Shown here piece after piece: positions 10,760 through 19,603 of a stretch of DNA of 64,000 nucleotides. This DNA is from Desulfomicrobium baculatum DSM 4028 (GTDB lineage: Bacteria; Desulfobacterota; Desulfovibrionia; Desulfovibrionales; Desulfomicrobiaceae). The stretch lies in contig NC_013173.1 of the NCBI RefSeq assembly GCF_000023225.1, forward strand, positions 243,501-307,500. The letters run 5' to 3'. Under the pieces are notes generated by a model. It searched no databases. It saw only the letters and a list, made by a program, of their open reading frames with translations, and was not told where the DNA came from. Position 1 is the stretch's first letter, and each line of letters starts with the position of its first letter. The position numbers were made by a program, and so were the translations under genes.

Positions 10760-12366
10760 CCGATAACGACGAAATCCTGTTCAAGGACGAGATCCCACCC
10801 CTGGCTCCTGCCCAGGGCGCAAAGGACGACGGCTGGAAGATCCTGATCGTGGACGACGAGGCGGACGTGCATACCGTCACGGTCTATATGCTCGCCGGGC
10901 AGGAGTATCGCGGCCGCACGTTCTATTTTTTGCATGCCTACAGCGGTGAAGAGGCCAAGATAGTCCTGGCGGAGCATCCCGACATCGCCGTGATTCTGCT
11001 TGATGTGGTCATGGAGACCGATGACAGCGGGCTCAGGCTTGTCAGGTACATTCGCGAGGAGCTGTGCAATTACACCGTGCGCATCATCCTGCGCACCGGG
11101 CAGCCGGGCAAGGCTCCGGCGGCGCAGGTCATCCTTGATTACGATATCGACGACTACAAGGAGAAGACGGAGCTGACCCTGGAGAAGATGCTGGTCACGC
11201 TCATCTCGGCCCTGCGCAGCTACAGCTTCATCACCACCATCGAGAACAACCGCAATGGCCTGCGGCGCATCATCGAGGCGTCGTCGGACATTTTCGAACG
11301 CCAGTCGTTGCAAAAGCTCGGGTGCGGCGTCTTGAGCCAGCTGACGTCCATTCTGCAGCTGAAAAAAGACGCCGTGTACACTCATGCTTCCGGCCTGACC
11401 GCTTCCGGGGTTAAGGATGAATCGATGGTCCTGGCCGCAACGGGAGACTTCAGCCAGTATGTGGGGATGCACATTGAAGAGATCGGAAGCGAAGCGGTGC
11501 ACCGGGCCCTGGACCGGGCCAAGAGCCAGCCCCACGGCTTTTACTGCGAGGATGACAAGTGCGCCTGGTATTTCAAAAGCAAGACGGATTCGGAGAATTT
11601 TCTGTACTTCGAGCTGGCCAAGGATCTGGATGAAAATGACCGGGATCTGCTCGAACTCTTTTTTACCAACGTATCCCTGGCTTTCGACAATCTGTACCTA
11701 AACAAGGGCATCGAGGACACGCAAAAGGAAGTCATTTTTCACATGGCCGAGACCATGGAATGCCGTTCGGCCGAGACCGGAAGCCATGTCCGACGCGTCT
11801 CGGAATACGTGCGCCTGCTGGCCCTCAAATACGGGCTCGGAGAGGAACAGGCGGAGATGCTGAAGCTGGCCTCCACGGCCCACGATCTGGGCAAGATCGG
11901 CATCCCCGATTCAGTCCTGAACAAGCCCGGCCCCCTCACTCCGGAAGAATACGAGATCATCAAGAGCCATGTGCAGCGCGGACATGATCTGCTCATGCGC
12001 TCATCAAGCCCCATCATCCAGACGGCGGCCCGCATCATCCTGCTGCACCATGAACGGTGGGACGGCCATGGCTACCCGCAAGGGCTCGTGGGTGAAGAGA
12101 CGCACATCCATGGCCGCATCGTGGCCGTGGCCGACGTGTTCGACGCCCTGTCCAACAAGAGGGTCTACCACGAGGCCTGGACCTGGAAAGAGGTCTTCGC
12201 CCATTTCCTGGAAGAGAGCGGCAAGCATTTCGATCCGTGCCTGGTGGATATCCTGCTGGAGAACAAGGAAGACTTCATCGCCATCTGGGAAGAGTACCAT
12301 GATGTGTGCGGGGTCTGTGCAGGAAGCCGCGAAGCGCTCCCGGCGGACTCTGACCGCCCCGCGTGA
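10756..12366 (+). CDS. Response regulator with DUF3369 and HD-GYP output domain
   Basis: 536 residues. Receiver domain at about 25-150 with acidic pair DDEAD and phosphoacceptor Asp about 83 in ILLDVVME. The DUF3369 middle region (about 170-330) is common in this architecture. The HD-GYP domain has HD at about 376-377 (TAHDLGKIGIPD), HHERWDGHGYP and VADVFDAL. HD-GYP proteins hydrolyse cyclic di-GMP, so the kinase upstream probably controls c-di-GMP level in response to a periplasmic signal. The longer open frame beginning at 10555 overlaps the kinase and is not used. Confidence 0.93.
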   Translation: MTDNDEILFKDEIPPLAPAQGAKDDGWKILIVDDEADVHTVTVYMLAGQEYRGRTFYFLHAYSGEEAKIVLAEHPDIAVILLDVVMETDDSGLRLVRYIREELCNYTVRIILRTGQPGKAPAAQVILDYDIDDYKEKTELTLEKMLVTLISALRSYSFITTIENNRNGLRRIIEASSDIFERQSLQKLGCGVLSQLTSILQLKKDAVYTHASGLTASGVKDESMVLAATGDFSQYVGMHIEEIGSEAVHRALDRAKSQPHGFYCEDDKCAWYFKSKTDSENFLYFELAKDLDENDRDLLELFFTNVSLAFDNLYLNKGIEDTQKEVIFHMAETMECRSAETGSHVRRVSEYVRLLALKYGLGEEQAEMLKLASTAHDLGKIGIPDSVLNKPGPLTPEEYEIIKSHVQRGHDLLMRSSSPIIQTAARIILLHHERWDGHGYPQGLVGEETHIHGRIVAVADVFDALSNKRVYHEAWTWKEVFAHFLEESGKHFDPCLVDILLENKEDFIAIWEEYHDVCGVCAGSREALPADSDRPA

Positions 12367-12522
12367 AGCGGGCTGTAACGGTCTCGCCTGTGGTTTAAGA
12401 GGTGTGAAATATTTTAAAAATATCGTTGTAACCAGGAAATTCAAGATGTGCTTCTTGGGCGGCAATAGATTGTCAGATCGCTGCAAGATATGTGTGTACA
12501 CCATATATTTGAAGGTGGCATG

Positions 12523-13077
12523 ATGCGAATTAAAATTAGCAACCCCCTTTGTCCAATAAAGCTTTTTTTAGTTGCGGTAATAATTGCATCCTCTGCTGGC
12601 TGCGCTAAATTTACTAAGTACGAGTATGTTTCACACGTTTTCCCCCTAGATGATGGAAATGAGCTTGTCATTTCTACGTTTGCATCTGGGTATCCAAATA
12701 TCAAAAGTCGAATATCTTTCTTGTATAAGGAATTATATGCTCCACAATCTGTCTATTTCCAATTTTTTGTGCGGGAAGCAGGTGTCACAGGTGGTCGCAA
12801 TCCAAATATTGAATCCATTCTTGTCCGAAATTTCTCCTATGAGTTTCCAGGACAGGCCTCTGTGGTATTGATTCAAGACTACCCAGACGGTTTCTGGCAG
12901 CAAGGACAGCGCGACTATGATTCTGAAAATTTGGAGCCAGTGCCGTGCGTTGATGGTTGGCACGTTCGAGTAAAGTTCGATTTGGTATTGAATGGAAGAG
13001 CCTTCAAGGGCGAGCATATTTTGTACGCGCGGGAAGTGTCGAAAGTGTACCCTCTTATTTTCGATGCGTTAAGATAG
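12523..13077 (+). CDS. Putative lipoprotein of unknown function
   Basis: 184 residues. It starts with a lysine-arginine n-region and hydrophobic stretch (IKLFLVAVIIASSAGC), ending in a lipobox-like SAGC, so it is probably lipid-anchored. No family was recognised. GAAGGTGG precedes two adjacent ATGs (12520, 12523); the second has the better spacing. The gene and its flanks (about 12400-13260) are much richer in A and T than the neighbours, and codon use differs, which suggests acquisition from elsewhere. It stands alone between the two-component pair and the octahaem cytochrome. Confidence 0.6.
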   Translation: MRIKISNPLCPIKLFLVAVIIASSAGCAKFTKYEYVSHVFPLDDGNELVISTFASGYPNIKSRISFLYKELYAPQSVYFQFFVREAGVTGGRNPNIESILVRNFSYEFPGQASVVLIQDYPDGFWQQGQRDYDSENLEPVPCVDGWHVRVKFDLVLNGRAFKGEHILYAREVSKVYPLIFDALR

Positions 13078-13291
13078 GCATAATGATTTTTGAAGCATGT
13101 TTTGTGCTGGATGCACTTACAATAGTTGGGGGAAATTCAATATCTGGCCGTCTGAATTTTGCGAATTAAGCAAAAGGAACAATGAGTTGAAAAAAATGGG
13201 ATTGTTTGCAGTTTGCGCTCCGTGATCTTTATTTTTTACTCTGTTGTGTCGTAAAAATATTTCATGAAGGCCAGATCAGGAGGTGCGGAAT

Positions 13292-14854
13292 ATGCGGAAT
13301 TTATTAATTGCCGGTCTATTGGCGGGTGGGATTGCAGGGATGGTTCCCTTGCTGAATGCTGGGGCAACGCAATCTGCGGCAGTCCCGGTTAGCAAGGACA
13401 CTCAGGATTGTTTGTTCTGTCATGAGGATCTGCATCCAGGGATTGTCTCGGCTTGGCGGGAAAGTCGTCATGCTCGTATCACCCCGGGAGAGGCGATACA
13501 GGTCAAGGGGTTGGGGCTGAAAGTGTCATCCACGGAGATTCCGGAACAGTTCCTGAACGTAGCCGTAGGCTGTGCCGAATGTCACACCCAGCGTTCCGAG
13601 GCCCATTCCGGAACTTTTGACCACGGCGGGTACGATGTGCATACGGCCGTGAGTCCCAAGGACTGCGCCACCTGTCACGCCCAGGAGGCGGACCAGTTCT
13701 CCCGCAATCTGATGGCTCACGCTCGGGGCAATCTGGTCAACAATCCTCTTTACATGGATCTGGCCAGGACCATCGAAGGCCGGGTGGCGCGTGCGGAACA
13801 AAAGCTGGAGTTCACGCCTGCTGATCCTTTGACCCAGGCGGAGTCATGCCTTCACTGTCATGGAACTGAACTGGAGGTCGTCGGCTCGGAAGAACGGGAC
13901 ACTTTTCACGGCGGTATGGAATTTCCAGTGGTGACCGGTTGGCCGAACCAGGGCGTGGGCCGGGTAAACACCGACGGCAGCCTTGGGACGTGCGGAGCCT
14001 GCCACAATCGGCATCAGTTCTCAATCGAAATGGCCCGTCAGCCCTATACCTGCAAGAAATGTCATGTCGGCCCGGATGTCCCCGCCTACAAGGTCTACTC
14101 CGCCAGCCGCCACGGCAACATGTTTTCAACCCACGGCAAGGAATGGGACTTCAAGAAGGTCCCCTGGACCGTGGGTGAGGATTTCACGGCGCCAACCTGC
14201 GCCAGCTGCCACGTCAGCCTTCTGGCGGACGCGTCCGGCAACGAAATCGCACCCAGGACGCACCAGATGACGGACCGTCTGCCATGGCGGATTTTCGGAC
14301 TGATTTACGCCCACCCGCACCCCATTTCCCCGGACACGAGCATTATCCGCAATGCCGACGGGCTGCCGCTGCCAACCAACCTGGACGGCACCTTTGCGGG
14401 GGATTTTTTGATCAATGCGTCGACCATGGCCGAGCGCGCGGAAAACATGCAGAAAGTCTGCCGCTCCTGTCATGGCAGCGCTTGGGTGAATAATTTCTGG
14501 GAACGGTTTGAAAATACCATCATGACGACCAATGCGGCGACTCTCGAAGCATCGCGCATCATGCTGGATATTTGGGACAAAGGCTACGCCGTCAATCACC
14601 TGGCAGGAGGGAGCCCGTTTGATGAAGCCATGGAGCGGCGCTGGAGCGACGTCTGGCTGTTCTACGCCAACAATATTCGCTTTGCCTCATCCATGGCAGG
14701 AGGCGGGGACTACGGGGTGTTCGCCGACGGGCGGTATCATATTGCCCAGGCGATCATGGAACTCAACGATTGGTTCGCCCGGCAAAAAGCGATGGACGCC
14801 TTAGGGAACACGGGGCAACCAGCCTCGAAGCCCTCCCTGCAGAAGGCCAAATAG
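13292..14854 (+). CDS. Octahaem c-type cytochrome, hydroxylamine-oxidoreductase-like
   Basis: 520 residues with a signal peptide (NLLIAGLLAGGIAGMVPLL). Eight CxxCH haem sites are seen in order: CLFCH, CAECH, CATCH, CLHCH, CGACH, CKKCH, CASCH and CRSCH. Eight haems in about 500 residues with a helical haem-free C-terminal tail fit the hydroxylamine oxidoreductase / octahaem reductase family. In anaerobes such proteins usually reduce nitrite or hydroxylamine rather than oxidise it. The tail contains tyrosines (GGGDYGVFADGRY) near where true HAO carries its haem-crosslinking tyrosine; whether one is equivalent needs alignment. AGGAGG lies 7 nt before the ATG. No membrane quinol partner gene is adjacent. 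Confidence 0.8.
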   Translation: MRNLLIAGLLAGGIAGMVPLLNAGATQSAAVPVSKDTQDCLFCHEDLHPGIVSAWRESRHARITPGEAIQVKGLGLKVSSTEIPEQFLNVAVGCAECHTQRSEAHSGTFDHGGYDVHTAVSPKDCATCHAQEADQFSRNLMAHARGNLVNNPLYMDLARTIEGRVARAEQKLEFTPADPLTQAESCLHCHGTELEVVGSEERDTFHGGMEFPVVTGWPNQGVGRVNTDGSLGTCGACHNRHQFSIEMARQPYTCKKCHVGPDVPAYKVYSASRHGNMFSTHGKEWDFKKVPWTVGEDFTAPTCASCHVSLLADASGNEIAPRTHQMTDRLPWRIFGLIYAHPHPISPDTSIIRNADGLPLPTNLDGTFAGDFLINASTMAERAENMQKVCRSCHGSAWVNNFWERFENTIMTTNAATLEASRIMLDIWDKGYAVNHLAGGSPFDEAMERRWSDVWLFYANNIRFASSMAGGGDYGVFADGRYHIAQAIMELNDWFARQKAMDALGNTGQPASKPSLQKAK

Positions 14855-15380
14855 AAAAGAACATCTCGGCCTGGCCGCCCCGCGGCACCGGTGAGGTAAG
14901 ACCTATGTTCTGAAACCGAAGTGCCGGATAGTTTACGCAATTTCGTGTAAAGCCGGGGTCGTATCTTGAATTTCAAGGTTCAATGATCTTTGATCTGTGT
15001 TTTTTCAAGTTTAAAGAGGTCAGCAGGTAATTTCTGCTGACCTCTTTGCGTGGGGAAAATCTGGAGTCAGCCATCATGTTGCAGTAACGTCTGTATGACA
15101 AAATTCAACGTGTGCGCCGCATCGGAAATAGCCGAACGAGTTGTCGGGCATATTGAGCAGATGTAAATTGATGCGGAGGCATGTCTTTATCCAGGCTGTT
15201 GGTCGATACATCACTAGCCTATCGGCGAATAACCTCGCTCTTTCATATCAATACTAAACGAACTTGGTACCGCAGTCAGATAAAATAATGATTGCTACCC
15301 ATGTCTTACAATCATTCACTCCTTGCTCAAATCAATATTTGTTGCTAACCGACGCATTTGCCGCAATCCGGAGGCCGGGA
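14855..15380. other. Intergenic region with repeat fragments, left edge of the island
   Basis: No credible gene. It contains a TTCAAGGTTCAATGATCT motif (14971-14989), related to the motif repeated at 16317 and 20714-20905, and the 14-bp perfect hairpin at 15013-15047. From about 15050 base composition falls and becomes AT-rich up to the NERD gene. Confidence 0.5.
15013..15047. repeat. Hairpin with GTAATTT loop, copy 1
   Basis: A perfect 14-bp stem (AAAGAGGTCAGCAG with its complement) closing a GTAATTT loop. A related hairpin with the same loop core but altered stem stands at 23000-23040; a G-C pair here is a T-A pair there. It is not followed by a T tract, so a simple terminator is less likely. 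Confidence 0.75.
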
Positions 15381-16313
15381 ATGATCATCAAGAGTCGAGA
15401 TCCGAAAGACAAGGATATTGCCGAACTCGATGCGTTGCTGAAGCAGACCGACGCTCCAGGCAAGCGCTTTCTCATCGAACGCGAACTCAGGGCCATGAAG
15501 GCTGGAATAGCGGGGGAGGAGGACTGCGCCTACTACATCAACTTCTATTTCGGCAAATCCGACAACTGGTGCGTGATCCACGACCTGCGCATCGAGCACC
15601 AGGGCAGCGTGGCCCAGATCGACCACCTGCTGATCAACCGCCTTTTCGATATCTACGTCATCGAATCAAAAAATTTCTCCTACGAAGTGGCCATCAACGA
15701 CAGCGGAGAATTCACCCTTAAAAGCGGCTCCCATTCCTTTGGCATCCCGTCGCCCATCGAACAGAACAAGCGCCACATATTCCTGCTGGAAAAGTTCATC
15801 GCCGACCGCGGCCTCATCCCCGGCAGGCTCGGCATCCCCATCGTCCCCCGCTACAGAAGCGTGATCCTCATGTCCCCCAAATCCGTCATCACCAGACCGG
15901 ACAGGAAGACGTTCGATACCGACATGGTGATCAAGGCCGATACGTTGCGGACAAAAATCGACGAGTTTGTCGACAGAATGAACCCCCTTCAGGATCTGGC
16001 TGCCATCGGGAAGTTGTCAAAGATCACGATCGTGGCCGAATTCGCAGATTCCCTACAGTCACACCACTCCAGCGCCTCCCCCGACTACCGCAAGAAATTC
16101 GGAATCCACCCCGCGCATGACCCTATCCAGACCGTGATCGACAGAAGCAACGGTGAGGAAGAGCAGGGGGAAAAGAAGTATTACTGCTTCAAATGCAGGA
16201 AGGCGATTCCGGATAATGTGGCGCGGTTTTGCTGGAACAATAAGGAGAGGTTTGGGGGGAAGGCGTTTTGTTATGAGTGTCAGAGGGGATGTAATGATAT
16301 TGAATCACTTTAG
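15381..16313 (+). CDS. NERD domain nuclease-like protein with C-terminal zinc-finger-like region
   Basis: 310 residues. The N-terminal half is a NERD domain: GEEDCAYY (Glu46), AQIDHLLI (Asp81) and YVIESKNF (Glu95, Lys97), which together form a PD-(D/E)xK-type active site. The C-terminus has four or more cysteines in CFKC, FC, CYEC spacing, typical of a small zinc ribbon. NERD proteins are thought to act on DNA and are often found in mobile or defence islands. GGAGG lies about 7 nt before ATG 15381; the frame opens earlier but without a site. The island context supports an accessory role. The function is not demonstrated. Confidence 0.8.
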   Translation: MIIKSRDPKDKDIAELDALLKQTDAPGKRFLIERELRAMKAGIAGEEDCAYYINFYFGKSDNWCVIHDLRIEHQGSVAQIDHLLINRLFDIYVIESKNFSYEVAINDSGEFTLKSGSHSFGIPSPIEQNKRHIFLLEKFIADRGLIPGRLGIPIVPRYRSVILMSPKSVITRPDRKTFDTDMVIKADTLRTKIDEFVDRMNPLQDLAAIGKLSKITIVAEFADSLQSHHSSASPDYRKKFGIHPAHDPIQTVIDRSNGEEEQGEKKYYCFKCRKAIPDNVARFCWNNKERFGGKAFCYECQRGCNDIESL

Positions 16314-16316
16314 AAA

Positions 16317-16336
16317 ATTCAAGATTCAAGATCTGA
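16317..16336. repeat. ATTCAAGATTCAAGATCTGA motif
   Basis: Located 4 nt after the NERD stop codon. It is nearly the same as the motif at 20714-20732 (opposite orientation) and the tandem copies up to 20905. These motifs mark the edges of the island segments. Confidence 0.7.
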
Positions 16337-16582
16337 GCCTTAACTCGCGTACACTTATGAGTGCCGCATAACCCTGACTTCAGCCAGAGCATAAATCTGA
16401 CTTCAAAATTAATCAGAAGATGGTTTTTTAAAAAATATGCAATAAAATAATAGCTGTAGCGACATGCTCACGGAATTAGATTTGCTGAAGGAAATTCAGT
16501 AATCAGTGAACTGCCATTTTGGTGAAGTCCGGATAATAACACTGTTAACACAATTCTAAAAGACCACAGAAGGGTTTTTCCG

Positions 16583-17752
16583 ATGCCGAAAGGATATGCT
16601 CCCGCAGTCTTCGTAAGCTCCACGTGCTTTGATCTCGGGCAAGTCCGAGCAGATTTGGCCGAATTCCTCGTAACCTTGGGGCTTGACCCGATAATATCAG
16701 AGTACGCAAGTTTTCCGGTCAACCCCAATTACGATGCAATAGCGAACTGCTTGGAAACAGTAAAGACACGGGCGGACATATTCGTCCTGATAGTAGGTGC
16801 CAGATATGGACAGACACCACGTGAAGGTAAATCTGTAACAAATTTAGAGTATCTTGAGGCACGTGCAAAAGGAATTCCAATATACGTATTCGTGAACAAA
16901 TCCGTTCTTAGTTTCATGGAGGTATGGAAAAAGAATCCAGATGGAGACTATACAGGGATCGTTGATTCAACTTCAGTCTTTGAATTTATAGAGGCTCTGC
17001 GAGGAAACGCGGAGCATTGGGTGTTCCCATTTGAAAAAGCTCGCGAAGTTACCCATACACTGAAGGCTCAACTGGCGTATCTGTTCATGGACGGCTTGGC
17101 TAGCCGCTCAAGGATCCGAAGCGTTGCCCTCCCAGACGATCTGCAGACACTTTCTCCCCGGGCTTTAGAAATTCTCCTTCAGAAACCAACAGGCTGGGAA
17201 TATCTCCTGTTTGCCGAGGTGTTTAGGGAAAGTGTTAGAGCTTTGAGGAACCGAAGATATGACTACGACTACGGGCTTAACTTCGCCTCATCGATAAGCA
17301 TTAATGAGATGGGCCCCCTGATGAATTGGCTCTCAACTCATACCGATGGCATGGTGCGGGTATCTGATTCGCTTATACGATTAATGAACCAGGCTCTTCC
17401 TGTCGCATTTGGTGCGCCAGGTGAGCCTGGTGATCCATCGCATCTGGTCTATATCGCAAAAAGCCTAGGGGCAGCCTATGCAAAGGCCATAGAATGGGGG
17501 CTTGAGTTTCAACGTATTCATACTGACGATGCCTACTCGCGGTTGATGCAGATAACGTCAGGGATGACCAAGAACATAATCTCGGAAATTGAAGAGTTCG
17601 CTGAGCACGTGCACTCCCAATTGAATACTGCTTTTGCGAGAGAAATACCGGAAGGAGAGATTGTGCGTCTTGAACTCACATTAACGCTTACAGCCCCTGA
17701 CATGTCAGAGTTTAATGCCGAGATGGAACGCCTTCAAGGCGAGATCTGTTGA
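16583..17752 (+). CDS. DUF4062 domain protein
   Basis: 389 residues. The N-terminal 110 residues match DUF4062: AVFVSSTCFDLGQVRADL, then ADIFVLIVGARYG and LEYLEARAKGIPIYVFV. This is a Rossmann-like fold related to TIR/SIR-type domains and commonly found at the N-terminus of stress, signalling and putative immune proteins. The remaining 280 residues are mostly helical and not recognised. Base composition is AT-rich relative to the chromosome. It sits between the NERD gene and a truncated gene in the island. A role in defence is an inference from the domain and location only. Confidence 0.75.
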   Translation: MPKGYAPAVFVSSTCFDLGQVRADLAEFLVTLGLDPIISEYASFPVNPNYDAIANCLETVKTRADIFVLIVGARYGQTPREGKSVTNLEYLEARAKGIPIYVFVNKSVLSFMEVWKKNPDGDYTGIVDSTSVFEFIEALRGNAEHWVFPFEKAREVTHTLKAQLAYLFMDGLASRSRIRSVALPDDLQTLSPRALEILLQKPTGWEYLLFAEVFRESVRALRNRRYDYDYGLNFASSISINEMGPLMNWLSTHTDGMVRVSDSLIRLMNQALPVAFGAPGEPGDPSHLVYIAKSLGAAYAKAIEWGLEFQRIHTDDAYSRLMQITSGMTKNIISEIEEFAEHVHSQLNTAFAREIPEGEIVRLELTLTLTAPDMSEFNAEMERLQGEIC

Positions 17753-17850
17753 TGAGAGAAGGATAAGTGGATATCTAGCTAATTTTAAAAAATAAATGTA
17801 CCAGAGAAGTTGGTGATTTTGACGTTATGCGTCAAATATAGGCCGCCGCA

Positions 17851-18210
17851 ATGGTTGATTACGATCTTGGGAAAAGAATCATCGCGCTACGGGAACGTGT
17901 AGTGACGGACTTTGATGTCGGAGACTGGGAGGGGGTCGGTATTCTCACGGGCTATTCCGATCTAATTTCAGGGCACCCGTGGGGCATGGGTCACCCATCA
18001 AAAGGACCGAGGTCAAGAGAAAGTGCTCCAGCGGGCCAGAAAATTAGGTTTTCTCGCCTCGGACAAAACTACTTGATAATACCTCGAATTTCTTTGTTTT
18101 TGCCTTTCTCGAAATATCAGCTTTGCGATGTCAGCGTATTTCGCCGCACCAGTCACCCATCAGGATCTAGGCTGCCGGAGCAGCCCCACCGTCTTGCGAC
18201 GGCCAGATAA
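17851..18210 (+). pseudogene. Truncated 5' fragment of an unidentified gene
   Basis: The first 42 codons (VDYDLGKRIIALRERVVTDF, then DWEGVGILTGYSDLISGH) read like a real protein start, with the DW-x5-LTG-x-x-DLI-x-GHP pattern seen at the N-terminus of uncharacterised accessory proteins. After codon 43 (about 17975) the translation becomes low-quality (repeated GH, PS, SR). This is the kind of break expected where a mobile element joined the gene. An 11-nt direct repeat GTCACCCATCA occurs at about 17990 and 18154, just after the break. The rest of the gene is not visible in the window. Confidence 0.45.
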
Positions 18211-18421
18211 TCTTCGATCCCACGCCATGTCCAAAGTGTTTTTACAGATCTCATGGTTGTGAACCAACCCGTTGCTGGCTCATGTCGTGGTCGGCGAAAC
18301 AAAGTCATCCGAAAAGCTGGAAGCGATGGCTACCAATCAGATCTGGTGGTTATGACCTGCCCGGCACTTTTCAGACCAGTCGAAACTTGAGATAGGTTCC
18401 CCCTCAACCACGAGGGAACTG

Positions 18422-18685
18422 ATGAAAAAGGGACGATTTTCCGAAGAGCAGATGGTGGGCATCCTGCGCGAAGCTGACCGCAGTCCGGTGGCCCAGGTGG
18501 CCAAGAAGCATGGAATCAGCGAGCAGACGATCTATACGTGGCGACAGCGGTTTGCCGGCATGTCCGCCGATGACGTGAAGCGGCTGCGGTTGCTGGAACA
18601 AGAGAACACGCGACTGAAGAAGATCCTTGCGGAACGGGACCTCGAAATCGAGGTCATGAAGGAGATCGCCGCAAAAAAGTGGTAG
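18422..18685 (+). CDS. IS3-family transposase OrfA
   Basis: 87 residues. Helix-turn-helix (KKGRFSEEQMVGILREA, then VAKKHGISEQTIYTWRQRF) followed by a leucine-zipper-like coiled coil (LRLLEQENTRLKKILAERDL). It binds the element ends. The last codons contain AAAAAAG (18673-18679), the slippery site at which ribosomes shift to -1 to make the OrfAB transposase. Confidence 0.93.
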   Translation: MKKGRFSEEQMVGILREADRSPVAQVAKKHGISEQTIYTWRQRFAGMSADDVKRLRLLEQENTRLKKILAERDLEIEVMKEIAAKKW

Positions 18686-19536
18686 GCGCACCCGCCCGAC
18701 GCCTCCAGGTGGCATACGCCAGGAGTCGCGGACTTTCACAACGCAGGGCGTGTGCGCTGTTATCCACTTCCCGGTCGTCGCTCCACCACTACGAGTCACG
18801 GCTGGAGGCCCGGGACAAGCCACTGATGGCGGCTATGACAGATCTGGCTGCGACGTATCCGCGCTTTGGATATCGCCGGATCAACGTGTTCATGGAGCGT
18901 CTGGGGCATGTCATGGGCGCCGACAAGGCGTTCCGCCTGTGGTCCAAGGCCGGGTTGCAGGTGCCCAGGAAGCGGCCTCGGAAACGAGTGGCGGCGTCCC
19001 GCCCGAGACCGCAACTGCCGATGGGAGCAAACGAACTGTGGGCGTACGACTTTGTCTATGACGCCTGCGCCAATGGTCAGCAGATCAAATGCCTGACTGT
19101 GGTAGACGAATACACGCGGGAATGCCTGGCTATAGACGTTGCCGGCAGCATCAGATCGGGCCGGGTGATCGAGGTGCTGTCCCGCCTGATCAGCGAACGT
19201 GGAGCCCCTCTGAGCCTGCGTTCTGACAACGGACCGGAGTTCGTGTCGAAGGCGCTGCTCAGATGGGCGGCTCAGGAGTCTCTGGATCTGGCGCTGATTG
19301 AGCCTGGGAAGCCATGGCAGAACGGTTTGAACGAGAGTTTTAACGGCAAATTTCGCGATGAGTGTCTGTCGATGGAATGGTTCCGGTGTCGGTCCGAGGC
19401 GCGGGTTGTGATCGAGGAATGGAGGCGGCACTACAACTCCATTCGTCCGCATTCAAGCCTGAACAACATGACGCCAGAGCATTTCTGTCGGCAGTATGGG
19501 AAAAACCTGAACCGTGGGGAAACTCTCAAGAATTGA
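18679..19536 (+). CDS. IS3-family transposase OrfB (DDE integrase core)
   Basis: 285 codons in the -1 frame relative to OrfA, probably expressed mainly as an OrfAB fusion. HTH_21-like region with YPRFGYRRINVFMERLG, then the integrase core with catalytic Asp in LWAYDFVYDA, Asp in LRSDNGPEFVSKAL and Glu in QNGLNESFNGKFRDE, and a C-terminal HYNSIRPHSSLNNMTP motif. All catalytic residues are present, so it should be active. Confidence 0.93.
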   Translation: MVGAPARRLQVAYARSRGLSQRRACALLSTSRSSLHHYESRLEARDKPLMAAMTDLAATYPRFGYRRINVFMERLGHVMGADKAFRLWSKAGLQVPRKRPRKRVAASRPRPQLPMGANELWAYDFVYDACANGQQIKCLTVVDEYTRECLAIDVAGSIRSGRVIEVLSRLISERGAPLSLRSDNGPEFVSKALLRWAAQESLDLALIEPGKPWQNGLNESFNGKFRDECLSMEWFRCRSEARVVIEEWRRHYNSIRPHSSLNNMTPEHFCRQYGKNLNRGETLKN

Positions 19537-19603
19537 GTGGTCCGAAGTTTCCCGGCAGGTCAGTTATTCCAACCCTAATGCTGGTTCCCCACCGCCTCCA
19601 AAT

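Larger units (their letters stand above)
18353..19562 (+). mobile_element. IS3-family insertion sequence (IS407 type), intact
   Basis: 1210 bp. The ends are inverted repeats of about 38 nt: TGACCTGCCCGG... on the left and TGACCTGCCGGG... on the right (reverse complement), with GACCA and CTTGAG shared further in. The element is bordered on both sides by GTTA (18349-18352 and 19563-19566), a 4-bp target duplication typical of this group. It carries two overlapping genes with an A6G slippery site. The perfect duplication and intact frames indicate a recent insertion. Confidence 0.93.

Noticed and set aside
17990..18164. Small insertion flanked by GTCACCCATCA repeats
   Set aside because: Only 11 nt match and no inverted ends were found; too weak to call a mobile element.
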